Source: Bacteroidales bacterium (GTDB taxonomy: Bacteria; Bacteroidota; Bacteroidia; Bacteroidales; UBA7960). From it: a stretch of 6,548 nt of DNA. Within the stretch, counting starts at the first letter, position 1; each line of letters begins with the position of its first letter. The stretch spans positions 1 through 6,548 of the forward strand of contig PWNO01000161.1 in NCBI GenBank assembly GCA_003557765.1. The letters are read 5' to 3'. The notes below the pieces were generated by a model. That model saw only the letters and a list, made by a program, of their open reading frames with translations, ran no database searches and was not told the origin of the DNA. The position numbers and the translations under genes are program-made. Of this stretch, positions 1-5,800 are shown piece by piece.

Positions 1-795
1 GATGTACTGACTGCTGTGAAAAGCCACTTTGGGAGTGTACTGCACGGCACCGGGAAGATGACCCCTGTTGTAGAGGTCTTCCGGCCAGTAATTGATGAGA
101 TAAAATCTCTCCGGATCTTTGATAACGTCCTGTAAGCTCACACCAAAGCTTTCATTGTCAACATCAAGGACCTCCTTTGCACGGGCCCTCAGGATGTGGT
201 AGCCATTCCTGTGTCCGGTAGCCAGTGCAGGCAGCTTTCCGGGAGGGTTTTTAGGGTGTGGAACGGTTTCCATCCGCCCCTCCAGATGGTCGCTGGTGGC
301 CGCAAGCCAGAAATCTTGAGCAATTTCTTCATCCCAGCTGCTCAAACCATATTGAAGTGCAACCACATTGTCATAACCAAGAAACAACAGAACTGCGTTA
401 ACATAACCACTCAGCTGTCCATTGGAGCATGCCAAAACAATGTGATCAAAACCGGCGGGGTGGATCCTGTTCTCAAAATGGTTCAGGATATCCGGCGGTG
501 TAACATTTACACTGTGAGTGATGTGTCCTTCAGCATATTCCTCAGCAGGTCGCAGGTCAATAACGTGGATGTTGTTCGCCACCAGGAGTGCATAAACGGC
601 ATCAGCATGCATCAGTGCAGGGATGGCCGGACCATTTAACAGGTCACCGTTTTCCTCCAGATATGCCAGCAGGGTTTCAGCCTCTTCAACCGAAGGTGTT
701 GGCCCCGGCTGTTGCCGGTTGCTTTTGCACGAAACCACCACCAGCATCAGGGCGAAAAACAGGACTGGAACTTTTTTTAAAACCTTTTTATTCAT
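1..795 (-). CDS. Tandem-rhodanese lipoprotein, partial (C-terminus beyond window start)
   Basis: Reading from the ATG at 795 gives 265 codons with no stop before the window edge, so the C-terminus is missing. The N-terminus is a lipoprotein signal: MNKKVLKK, a hydrophobic stretch, then a VVSC lipobox with Cys23 as the expected lipidated residue. The first rhodanese domain spans about residues 60-155, with VIDLRPAEEYAEGHI (78-92) and an active-site loop CSNGQLS holding Cys123. That loop fits CxxGxxS but lacks the arginine common in sulfurtransferases. A second rhodanese-like fold starts near residue 200, with LINYWPEDLYNRGHLPGA (233-250), where the usual D-x-R is replaced; its Cys loop would lie outside the window. 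The family moves sulfane sulfur through a cysteine persulfide. The gene starts 12 bp after the cytochrome b stop, so it is the third gene of that operon and probably handles sulfur chemistry outside the cytoplasm. Fold and lipoprotein calls are strong; substrate is inferred. Confidence 0.88.
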   Translation of the reverse strand, partial: MNKKVLKKVPVLFFALMLVVVSCKSNRQQPGPTPSVEEAETLLAYLEENGDLLNGPAIPALMHADAVYALLVANNIHVIDLRPAEEYAEGHITHSVNVTPPDILNHFENRIHPAGFDHIVLACSNGQLSGYVNAVLLFLGYDNVVALQYGLSSWDEEIAQDFWLAATSDHLEGRMETVPHPKNPPGKLPALATGHRNGYHILRARAKEVLDVDNESFGVSLQDVIKDPERFYLINYWPEDLYNRGHLPGAVQYTPKVAFHSSQYI

Positions 796-807
796 TTTTA
801 TGGATGT

Positions 808-1455
808 TTATGATTTCTTTTCCACTTTATCTCTCACCTCTTCGCGCATCTCTCCCTCCTCGAGCTCTTCCCAGCCCGTGATCATCGCCATCAGATTCGA
901 TGTTAACGTATGCCCGGTGGTGATCAGGTAAACGTGTACCAGCACAAAAGCCAGAAGGATGTATGCCCCCAGCGTATGTATGAAAGCTATGGGAGCCAGA
1001 TTCTCAATTCCTATCGATTCAATCCTGCCGTGCAACGGAAACCGGTAAAACATATAAATAAGGCCAGACAAAACCATTACGGGAATGAAAAGGATCTTCA
1101 GTCCGAGATATACCAGACGCTGCATGGGATTCAGCTTGCTTAGACTGCTCTTCCTGGTGGGATGGGGGGCATTTTTGAAAATGCCGGTGATGTAATATTC
1201 GATCTGGGCCCTGAGGTTTTTGGTGGTGGGAAGGTATTGGCGCCACTCACCTGTGGTGAAATGCCAGAAAATAGTGAAGATGATCAGCACGATCAAGACC
1301 CAGGCGGCATTGTTGTGCAGATGCACGGCATTCTCGTAACCAAAAAAACGGTAAGAACCGTGTATTTCAAAGCCGGTAAGGGCCAGGAAAAGGATCAGAA
1401 AGGCCTGTGTCCAGTGCCAGAATCTTTCGTATCGGGTGTATAGGTAGACTTTCAT
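808..1455 (-). CDS. Membrane cytochrome b (cytochrome b561 / thiosulfate reductase cytochrome b type)
   Basis: A 215-residue integral membrane protein starting MKVYLYTRYERFWHWTQ. The frame stays open upstream to 1653, but that extension lies inside the preceding gene and is not membrane-like, so the ATG at 1455, 19 bp after the upstream stop, is preferred. Four hydrophobic segments are visible, at about residues 15-32, 49-67, 114-136 and 156-180. Candidate haem-b ligands are His14 in the typical ERFWHW opening, His45/His47, His65, and His160 and His174 in the last helix. LNPMQRLVYLGLK (108-120) before the third helix resembles the cytochrome b subunits of thiosulfate reductase and formate dehydrogenase. 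These subunits exchange electrons between the quinone pool and a periplasmic redox partner; here the partner is most likely the octaheme cytochrome encoded just upstream. The tail after residue 195 is short, acidic and charged. No clear Shine-Dalgarno is seen, as is usual in Bacteroidota. Confidence 0.9.
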   Translation of the reverse strand: MKVYLYTRYERFWHWTQAFLILFLALTGFEIHGSYRFFGYENAVHLHNNAAWVLIVLIIFTIFWHFTTGEWRQYLPTTKNLRAQIEYYITGIFKNAPHPTRKSSLSKLNPMQRLVYLGLKILFIPVMVLSGLIYMFYRFPLHGRIESIGIENLAPIAFIHTLGAYILLAFVLVHVYLITTGHTLTSNLMAMITGWEELEEGEMREEVRDKVEKKS

Positions 1456-1474
1456 TTGGTTTAGGGTTGAGGGT

Positions 1475-3037
1475 TTATGGTTTATTTCTGGCTGCCAGGT
1501 AGCGCATTGTAGCGTGAATGACGATTCCTGCAAATGAGAACAACAGCAGGAACACTCCAAAATAATCGATGGCGGCATATGTGGTTTGGGCCGGGATATA
1601 AATCCCTTCAATGTTTTGCAACCTTCCTCCGGACCTTGTATGGCAGTCTTCACACGACAAAGCCTGATCGGCTGGTGATACCATGTGATTCACCAAAAGA
1701 AACATTTTGGAGTCAATAAATTCATATTCACCTGAAAAGGGCATCCCCACATAATCCATACCTGCCTGCAAGGCTTCATCCCACTCAAGATCAATCCACA
1801 GTGCACCAGTTCCCACTTCTGCATCCCAGAGCTTGGCCTGGATGATGGTTCTGTACTCCTTATCGTAAGGTTGACGACCGGTATGGATTTTTACAGGATG
1901 AATCCTTGAATCAGGATCACGCGCATCTCCAAACAACGTGTTTATGTATATCACAGAATCCTCCGGGCCAATTATGTCTGAAATCAGATGATGATCGGCG
2001 GTGCCGTTAAACCAAACATAGTCGGGAACCGCATTTTGCCGCCAGTGAAAGTCCCCTTTAATGGAGGTGTACAATAAATTACCAAGGGTGTCAAGGACTT
2101 CATAAGGTTCCCCATCACGCCGGTCGGTGGCGGTCGACCAGTCCCAGTGCATTTTGGTCGGATTCACCTTTGCATACACCGGAATGTGGCAAGTCTGACA
2201 GGCCACTTTTACGGTATGCTCATTCAGTTTGTTGTTGATGTGAGGCATTGAGGTATGGCAGCTTTCACAGGTGGCGCGCATGGTGTTGTCGCTGGAAACA
2301 CCATAATAGCGGCCGAGCATCTGGTGGTTGGTGGTCTGATGACAGTCAATGCACTCCAGATGTGTGTTTTCTGCTGACATGTGTACGTCAACCTCCCATG
2401 AAGCGGTGAGCAAAGCGTTTTCAAGATCCCCATGCTTTACATTATTCCCCCCTCCGCCATAAAAATGGCAGTAACCGCAATTATCCTTCTGCGGACGACC
2501 CACCTGTTGCACGATAGTTTGGAAATCCAGCCCGGGAACCGGATAACCTGCACCACCACGGGCTTTGTCATACAAGCCACTGTTGTCGTGGCAAATCAAA
2601 CAGTCAATGTTATATTGGTTGCTATGATCAAAACTGTCATCCGCCCATCCGTAGCCGATGTGACAGCGGTTGCAGGTAGCCTCGTTTGACAGAATTCCGG
2701 TGCAAAAATTGTTGATGAGGTTTTTCTTCCCAAGGTAGGTCACACCGCGCCCCTCAATGTAGGCTTCCCGTTCCCAGTTCCAGTGTGCGTTGGAAATAAC
2801 TTCATAACCCCGCTCCGTGTGGCACGACAAACAGGTGGCGGTTATCTCATGCGGATTGTCAAAGTCGCGCTGCAACTCAGCATGCTTGCTGTGGTCTACC
2901 GAAGGGATGTGCGGGATGCTGAACTCTTCACGCAAGTCCTCAAGCAGGGTATTGTCGCGGCTTGCATCCCTCAACACAATGGTGATGATCAGTATTGGCA
3001 GGATCACGGTAAGGAAAAAAGTGGCAATGTTTTTCAT
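1475..3037 (-). CDS. Octaheme c-type cytochrome, octaheme tetrathionate reductase (OTR) family
   Basis: A 520-residue protein with exactly eight CxxCH haem c sites, beginning at Cys69, 122, 146, 187, 229, 257, 280 and 462. The spacing and surrounding motifs (CLSCHTERGYEVISNAHW, NNFCTGILSNEATCNRCHIGYGW, CLICHD, NCGYCHFYGGGG, VKHGDL, IHPVKIHTGRQPYD) match the OTR family as I know it. The Shewanella member is a periplasmic enzyme with a lysine-ligated active-site haem that reduces tetrathionate, nitrite and hydroxylamine in vitro. Lys201 in VKHGDL is my candidate for that ligand. Unlike a soluble enzyme it has a hydrophobic N-terminus (about 5-22) without a clear cleavage site and a C-terminal helix (about 487-509) after the last haem, so it should be fixed to the membrane with its haems outside. 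It is the first gene of an operon with a cytochrome b and a rhodanese lipoprotein. The family call is strong; the physiological substrate is not known from sequence. Confidence 0.93.
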   Translation of the reverse strand: MKNIATFFLTVILPILIITIVLRDASRDNTLLEDLREEFSIPHIPSVDHSKHAELQRDFDNPHEITATCLSCHTERGYEVISNAHWNWEREAYIEGRGVTYLGKKNLINNFCTGILSNEATCNRCHIGYGWADDSFDHSNQYNIDCLICHDNSGLYDKARGGAGYPVPGLDFQTIVQQVGRPQKDNCGYCHFYGGGGNNVKHGDLENALLTASWEVDVHMSAENTHLECIDCHQTTNHQMLGRYYGVSSDNTMRATCESCHTSMPHINNKLNEHTVKVACQTCHIPVYAKVNPTKMHWDWSTATDRRDGEPYEVLDTLGNLLYTSIKGDFHWRQNAVPDYVWFNGTADHHLISDIIGPEDSVIYINTLFGDARDPDSRIHPVKIHTGRQPYDKEYRTIIQAKLWDAEVGTGALWIDLEWDEALQAGMDYVGMPFSGEYEFIDSKMFLLVNHMVSPADQALSCEDCHTRSGGRLQNIEGIYIPAQTTYAAIDYFGVFLLLFSFAGIVIHATMRYLAARNKP

Positions 3038-3090
3038 AGGGCACTATGGTTAATTGAAGTATTTTTTCTCTAATGATTCAGACACATGCT

Positions 3091-3230
3091 TGAGACCACT
3101 CCTAAAACCAATTTTTAACCATAATGATATTTTAGCACAACCTTATGTTGTTGTTTATGAGCACCTTAAAAAAATTAAATATTCTAATCTGTGAATCTGT
3201 GGCTTTTTTTGACTTTTTGGAGTGGGCTCA
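3091..3230. repeat. 140-bp unit bounded by imperfect 17-bp inverted repeats
   Basis: The ends 3091-3107 (TGAGACCACTCCTAAAA) and 3214-3230 (reverse complement TGAGCCCACTCCAAAAA) agree at 15 of 17 positions. The unit encodes nothing, is AT-rich inside and has no evident target-site duplication. It could be a small MITE-like insertion or a structural part of the leader RNA, since it sits between the candidate promoter and the octaheme cytochrome start. The inverted repeat is seen directly; its nature is inferred. Confidence 0.6.
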
Positions 3231-3442
3231 TATTTAGAATCGCATATGCAAATATAGATTGTTTTTTATAAAAATCTAATTTTTTAGATATTTTATTTCG
3301 AAATTCAATAAGAAAATTAAACATTTGAAAAATAGCATCTTAAAGAGTATATTTTAACAAAAAAGCATTTGCGGATTCAATGATATGCAAAATAATGAAA
3401 TATATCCGGGAGAGAATACTTTATCCACAAATTACACAAATT
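3186..3442. repeat. Inverted repeat pair, AATCTGTGAATCTGTGG / CCACAAATTACACAAATT
   Basis: The arm at 3186-3202 pairs with the reverse complement of 3425-3442 (AATTTGTGTAATTTGTGG): 15 identical positions, two C/T differences and one gap. The 222 bases between the arms hold no gene. Similar CACAAATT/CACAGATT stretches recur between genes in many Bacteroidota genomes, from my general knowledge, so this may be a copy or remnant of a dispersed repeat family. The left arm lies inside the 140-bp unit described separately. Confidence 0.55.
3249..3279 (-). promoter_or_regulatory. Candidate Bacteroidota-type promoter for the octaheme cytochrome operon
   Basis: On the minus strand, TATATTTG (3256-3249) is a full match to the Bacteroidota -7 consensus TAnnTTTG. 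A TTAG at 3279-3276 lies 19 nt upstream and differs by one base from the -33 TTTG element. Transcription would start near 3242 and leave a leader of about 205 nt before the ATG at 3037. The match is real, but such boxes arise by chance in AT-rich DNA, so it is only a candidate. Confidence 0.4.
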
Positions 3443-3460
3443 CTTGCACAAATTCACAAA
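3427..3460. repeat. Short CACAAATT direct-repeat array
   Basis: ACAAATT at 3427-3433, CACAAATT at 3435-3442, CACAAATT at 3447-3454 and a partial CACAAA at 3455-3460 form an irregular direct array. The spacing of 8, then 12, then 8 is not that of a CRISPR. It is preceded by TTATCCACA (3421-3429), which happens to match a DnaA box. Confidence 0.6.
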
Positions 3461-3545
3461 AAAAACAACCAACAGTCGATTAACGGACTATCAGACTTAG
3501 TGCTGTTTTTTGCCGGATTAATAAGGTGTTCAATAAAGAAAAAAA

Positions 3546-4883
3546 TCAAAAAGAGGCTTTTACAACGAGGCGCAACATGTTTTTGTCGTTTAGGGAAGCA
3601 AAAAGGTGATCACCCTTTCCGGTAAAGAAGAAGCCCCCGAGGGCAATTTCAAAATTGTCAATGCCCCTGTAACTGATCTCAGGTGTGTAGAAAAGCGCGT
3701 AATTGTTCTCCAGGTTGTCGCGGTCAGCGATGCTTACCCCACCGGCCAGCGGCTGTAGCACGATGGTGTTGTTTCGGAAGTTTCGTTCCGCCTGGAGAAA
3801 AAGATAATCGTTCAGGTTCCCCTTTCCGCTTTCGTGCAGAAAACCTCTTACATATTGCATGTTCAGGTAGGTGCCTCCTCGGAAGGTGTAATCTCCTCCA
3901 ACCACAAACCTGACATAGGGTTCTTTTTCAATTATTTGAGTCTGCTGCTCGGGCATAGGTAGCGCTATAAGCAACATGGTAACCTCCTCTTTGGGAATGA
4001 AAACGGCTGCTTCGGCCCATACGCCAACTCTTCCGATGCTGCCTGCAAGGTCTGCGCCAATTACATGATGCCGCGGAAAAATCATTGTTGCGTGCATGTC
4101 AAACTGAGACTGACCCACTCTGGTTAACTCAACTTGTATGGGAACAGGGATCGCATGCCTGCCATACACATAACAGATAGAAACGTCTGTATTCCACAAA
4201 AAACTGCGCAATCTGAAACCAAATGATGAGGCGTCTTTGAGCGTGTTGGGTGGAGTAATCAAGTTGTCTCTGTATTCATGGATAGAAACCCCTTCCGGCA
4301 GGTCCGATTGGATGGCAAAAAGGTCCGAAAACGCTCCCAGAGGCAGGTTTGCAGGGCGAAAAAGGGGCACGAAAACACCTTGAAAGGAGGTGGCGTGGGA
4401 AAAGTGCCACTGCAGACTGATCGCATCCGAACCCATCATCCTGCCAAAGTCCAGAATATCCTCCAGATCGGGTGAATTGAGGGTCCTTGTGGGATTGAAC
4501 CGGTCAGCAGTTCCCCAGTTGATGTGCTGTCGGCCCACCTTCAGGTCAAGTTTCTCGGACAGAAAACCATACACTTCCACATAAGCCTCTCTGATGTCGA
4601 GGTTCCACGGATGAACCTTGTCCTTTAAAAACAGGTCCGAGGAGGTTTCAGTAATTGATGGTCCCAGGTGTCTTAGCCATACATTGCCGACAATGCGCAG
4701 TGGCATGGCACGCTTTTCCAGTTGAAGGTCCAGCCGGTTCTCATTCCAAAGCCACTCTTGCTCATCCTCCAGACGGAGCCGCTGGTCCGACTCAATGGAA
4801 CCGCGCCACATCAAAGGGCTCTCCTGTGCAATAATGCCGGGTGCAATTAGAAAAGCCATTATAAACAATGTCGTGATTTTCAT
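3546..4883 (-). CDS. Outer membrane beta-barrel (porin-like) protein, DUF1302-like
   Basis: A 445-residue protein with a signal peptide (MKITTLFIMAFLIAPGIIA, likely cleaved before Gln20). Alternating hydrophobic/polar strands typical of a beta-barrel run through the body, and the chain ends in aromatic Phe (VVKASF), the usual C-terminal signal of outer membrane barrels. The motif DIREAYVEVYGFLSEKLDLKVGRQ followed by INWGTADRFNP (about 96-131, written here in two parts) resembles the conserved GRQ-x-x-x-WG-x-x-D-x-x-NP region of DUF1302-like barrels. It follows, in the same direction, a LolA-like protein and an RND/MMPL transporter, with a 176-bp gap rich in short tandem repeats. This context suggests that it is the outer membrane partner of that export module, or a separately controlled channel. 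No cysteines suggest a lipid anchor. Barrel identity is well supported; the family name is a moderate call and the cargo is unknown. Confidence 0.8.
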   Translation of the reverse strand: MKITTLFIMAFLIAPGIIAQESPLMWRGSIESDQRLRLEDEQEWLWNENRLDLQLEKRAMPLRIVGNVWLRHLGPSITETSSDLFLKDKVHPWNLDIREAYVEVYGFLSEKLDLKVGRQHINWGTADRFNPTRTLNSPDLEDILDFGRMMGSDAISLQWHFSHATSFQGVFVPLFRPANLPLGAFSDLFAIQSDLPEGVSIHEYRDNLITPPNTLKDASSFGFRLRSFLWNTDVSICYVYGRHAIPVPIQVELTRVGQSQFDMHATMIFPRHHVIGADLAGSIGRVGVWAEAAVFIPKEEVTMLLIALPMPEQQTQIIEKEPYVRFVVGGDYTFRGGTYLNMQYVRGFLHESGKGNLNDYLFLQAERNFRNNTIVLQPLAGGVSIADRDNLENNYALFYTPEISYRGIDNFEIALGGFFFTGKGDHLFASLNDKNMLRLVVKASF

Positions 4884-4895
4884 AGGTATGCAATG

Positions 4896-4927
4896 GTTTA
4901 GTTGTTTAGTCGTTTAGTTGTTTAGTT
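4896..4927. repeat. Four tandem 8-bp units (GTTTAGTT) just upstream of the barrel gene
   Basis: Units at 4896-4903, 4904-4911, 4912-4919 and 4920-4927 read GTTTAGTT except for one T-to-C change in the second. On the coding strand the unit is AACTAAAC. The array ends 12 bp before the barrel ATG at 4883, so it occupies the ribosome-binding region or 5' UTR. Confidence 0.9.
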
Positions 4928-4964
4928 GAATTTTGATGCACGAAAACTTCGATCCTAATAGAAA

Positions 4965-4992
4965 ATCGATAATCGATAATCGATAATTGACA
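4965..4992. repeat. Tandem ATCGATA 7-bp repeats
   Basis: Three perfect ATCGATA units (4965-4971, 4972-4978, 4979-4985) are followed by a decayed fourth, ATTGACA (4986-4992). Each unit contains the palindrome ATCGAT. The tract lies in the 176-bp gap between the LolA-like gene and the barrel gene; the rest of that gap shows no gene and no convincing promoter box or terminator. Confidence 0.9.
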
Positions 4993-5059
4993 ATCAGCCC
5001 CCTGTTTGCCAAAAAAACTGTCATATGAGCATTATGTTGATGTTAGAGTTTACATGCTA

Positions 5060-5800
5060 TCAGTACCGCGTCAGGTTTCTTACCGTAAATGTTTGGTCAT
5101 CGATGCCGGTATCGAATTGCACCTCCTTAAAAGTCATCCGGGTGCGGTGATCCCGGTTGAGGTTGGTCATATAGACCTCCTGCATGTACCAGTAGCCACC
5201 TTGCCGGTCAAAGACATATTCGGCCAATTTGGCCTTCTGTCCTCCCCTATCATAGCTTTCCATTATTTCAGGATAGTAATGTACTTTGTTCACGTGCGCA
5301 ATCACTTTCGAATAATCGCTGCGCACATCGGGCAAGGGTGTCAGCTCCAGGATATAATGCTCCGCCGTTTCTTCCAGCAATTTCGGAGCATACTTTTCGC
5401 TGTATTTGACGGATTCCAGGTCTTCGTAAGAAAAATCGGTGCCGGCAAACGACTGGTTCTTCACGTGGGAGGCAATGCGTCTTTCCCTGCCAAAGGCAGG
5501 CATGTAAAGATACATCACGTCATCGGGGAGCGACAGGAACGCGATGCCCGCCTCTCCTGCAGGTGCCGTAAACCGGAACAATCGCTTGTCAGAACCTTTT
5601 TGCCACACCATCGCCTCCCTGGTACGCTCATTTCCGTTACGGTCGATGAGCACCATTTTAATGGTACTTTTTTGATCTTCAGCGGCAAAAAGCACTGTGT
5701 CCATTTTGTCAAGTATTCGCACAGCATCTCCTCCAAGTACCGGAAGATTGATCGTAAGTAAAAACATTGTTGCAACAATGATAAATTTTAGCTTTTTCAT
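5060..5800 (-). CDS. LolA-like outer membrane lipoprotein-sorting-type periplasmic protein
   Basis: A 246-residue protein with a cleavable signal peptide (MKKLKFIIVATMFLLTINLPVLGG) and no lipobox, so it is expected to be free in the periplasm. Its core shows motifs I associate with the LolA_like family paired with RND/MMPL pumps: GIAFLSLPDDVMYLYMPAFG (85-104), RERRI (105-109) and SFAGTDFSYEDL (117-128). The family has a half-barrel fold that carries lipid or lipidated cargo. Its ATG at 5800 overlaps the TGA of the transporter gene in an ATGA, so the two are translationally coupled and very probably work together, the protein taking cargo from the pump across the periplasm. The barrel gene downstream would be the third component. 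A long open frame on the opposite strand is only a shadow of this gene. Confidence 0.87.
   Translation of the reverse strand: MKKLKFIIVATMFLLTINLPVLGGDAVRILDKMDTVLFAAEDQKSTIKMVLIDRNGNERTREAMVWQKGSDKRLFRFTAPAGEAGIAFLSLPDDVMYLYMPAFGRERRIASHVKNQSFAGTDFSYEDLESVKYSEKYAPKLLEETAEHYILELTPLPDVRSDYSKVIAHVNKVHYYPEIMESYDRGGQKAKLAEYVFDRQGGYWYMQEVYMTNLNRDHRTRMTFKEVQFDTGIDDQTFTVRNLTRY
5765..5780. repeat. Perfect 16-bp palindrome CATTGTTGCAACAATG
   Basis: CATTGTTG is followed directly by its reverse complement CAACAATG, inside the signal peptide codons of the LolA-like gene, 20 bp into the coding sequence. It may be a chance product of codons for Ile-Val-Ala-Thr-Met or an operator-like site or RNA hairpin near a coupled start. 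Confidence 0.6.

Larger units (their letters stand above)
3038..3545. other. AT-rich intergenic region upstream of the octaheme cytochrome operon
   Basis: No convincing gene is seen on either strand over these 508 bases. The stretch is much richer in A and T than its neighbours. It contains a promoter candidate for the left operon, two overlapping inverted repeats and a short CACAAATT array, each listed separately. A weak AT hairpin (ATCTAA / TTAGAT, 3274-3290) and a small stem ACAAC / GTTGT (3137-3151) are also visible. The single plus-strand frame that crosses the region runs through the repeats and into the antisense of the barrel gene and does not look like a protein. Confidence 0.7.

Noticed and set aside
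1456..1653. 66-residue N-terminal extension of the cytochrome b
   Set aside because: It lies within the 3' end of the octaheme cytochrome gene in another frame and is not membrane-like; the canonical family start MKVYLYTRYERFWHW is at 1455.
3421..3429. TTATCCACA, a perfect DnaA-box match
   Set aside because: It is single, is part of the CACAAATT repeat array, and no dnaA, dnaN or cluster of boxes is near, so an origin is not supported.
3427..3460. CRISPR-like array
   Set aside because: Units are 7-8 bp with irregular short spacing and there are no spacers or cas genes.
3461..3507. Possible terminator after the barrel gene (AACAG...CTGTT followed by a T-run on the minus strand)
   Set aside because: The outer stem is only 5 bp with a 27-base interior and a short inner stem of 4 bp; too weak to call, although a terminator is expected here.
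3380..3625. 81-residue plus-strand open frame in the intergenic region
   Set aside because: Its first half is a translation of the CACAAATT array (YPQITQILAQIH) and its end is antisense to the barrel gene, so it is most likely not a protein gene.
5028..5058. AGCAT/ATGCT stem after the LolA-like gene as a terminator
   Set aside because: Only 5 bp of pairing with a 21-base loop and no adjoining T-run at the right distance.
5006..5761. 251-residue plus-strand open frame
   Set aside because: It is antisense to the LolA-like gene, has no recognisable domain or composition of its own, and the minus-strand gene has a signal peptide, family motifs and a coupled start.
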